Virus record (IMG/VR): IMGVR_UViG_3300050821_001016
Location: 1-22,720 of that record
From: a virus
Strand: one strand, 5' to 3'
DNA length: 22,720 nucleotides
This document shows, one piece after another, positions 22,487 to 22,720 of the stretch (positions are counted from its first letter, which is position 1; every line of letters starts with the position of its first letter). The position numbers and the translations under genes are program-made. The notes under the pieces are model-generated. The model made no database searches and was not told the origin of the DNA. It saw only the letters and a list, made by a program, of their open reading frames with translations.

Positions 22487-22720
22487 TTAATTCGCTTTCG
22501 ACTTCCGGTACGCTGCGTACTCTTCCATCGACATGTCGTTCGGGTCTTTCGGCCCGGCTGGATTGCGCGCCTTGAGCGGGACGATCGGGTCCTGCCTAGG
22601 CTTTGGCGTGGGGGCTGGCGGGGCTGCGAGTCGAGCGGCGATCTTGCCGACTTCGAAGACCACCATCGCCGGCCTCAACGCCGAGATACGGTCGTGCTCG
22701 TCCTGATTCTGGGCGAGGTA
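22487..22720 (-). CDS. Probable scaffolding protein, C-terminal part (runs off window)
   Basis: The open frame continues without a stop to the right-hand edge of the window, so only the last 77 residues are visible and the true start lies outside. The visible part has a short helical stretch, a Pro/Ala/Lys-rich linker, and a charged C-terminus ending in SMEEYAAYRKSKAN. In P22-like phages the gene directly before the coat gene encodes the scaffold, and a charged helical tail binds coat protein. The assignment rests on position and on this style of C-terminus, not on a recognised domain. A TTG at 22678 could be read as a start, but the frame upstream of it is open and coding-like, so a partial gene is more likely. 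The alternative is an uncharacterised head protein. Confidence 0.55.
   Translation of the reverse strand, partial: YLAQNQDEHDRISALRPAMVVFEVGKIAARLAAPPAPTPKPRQDPIVPLKARNPAGPKDPNDMSMEEYAAYRKSKAN

Noticed and set aside
1-22720. CRISPR array, tRNA, integrase or attachment site
   Set aside because: No regularly spaced direct repeats, cloverleaf or recombinase motif was seen, and the operon leaves almost no room for them.

Overview
The window reads as the late (virion) gene block of a tailed, P22-like podovirus or a related prophage. Every supported gene is on the minus strand, so transcription runs from 22720 down to 1. Genes mostly abut or overlap by 1-20 bases, and no gap exceeds 125 bases. The DNA is GC-rich and synteny follows P22: scaffold-like protein, coat (gp5-like), gp4-like tail adaptor, gp10-like hub, ejection proteins, tailspike. 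The host is not identifiable from sequence alone; a GC-rich proteobacterium is an inference from composition and Gram-negative-type signal peptides. No tRNA, integrase, attachment site, CRISPR array or supported plus-strand gene was seen.

Head end (22720-16893): the C-terminal part of a probable scaffold protein, a 10-bp hairpin, the major capsid protein, an endonuclease VII-type HNH homing endonuclease, a 108-aa protein, a 353-aa protein with three ~88-residue repeats (probable head fibre or decoration protein), a 125-nt structured gap, a family 2-like glycosyltransferase, a 216-aa protein, an overlooked 32-aa ORF, and the gp4-like adaptor.

Tail hub and ejection region (16892-7919): a second, different HNH-type endonuclease between gp4 and gp10, the gp10-like hub, a collagen-like fibre protein, a 134-aa protein, a sulfotransferase-like protein, a GNAT-like acetyltransferase, and three ejection-type proteins, the last carrying an N-terminal lytic transglycosylase.

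Host-interaction end (7922-1): a PurD-like ATP-grasp protein with an altered signature, a P22-type-anchored beta-helix tailspike, then three successive genes that each begin with a Sec-type signal peptide (one beta-rich, one glycine-rich adhesin-like, one beta-helix). A 61-aa protein and the start of a small membrane protein follow.

The strongest new signal is upstream of the first endonuclease. A 10-bp hairpin buries its Shine-Dalgarno site, and a good sigma70-type promoter would start transcription inside the hairpin's 5' arm. This repeats the logic known for T4 I-TevI. The other themes are enzymes (glycosyltransferase, sulfotransferase, acetyltransferase, PurD-like ligase) wired into the virion operon, and the trio of exported proteins behind the tailspike.
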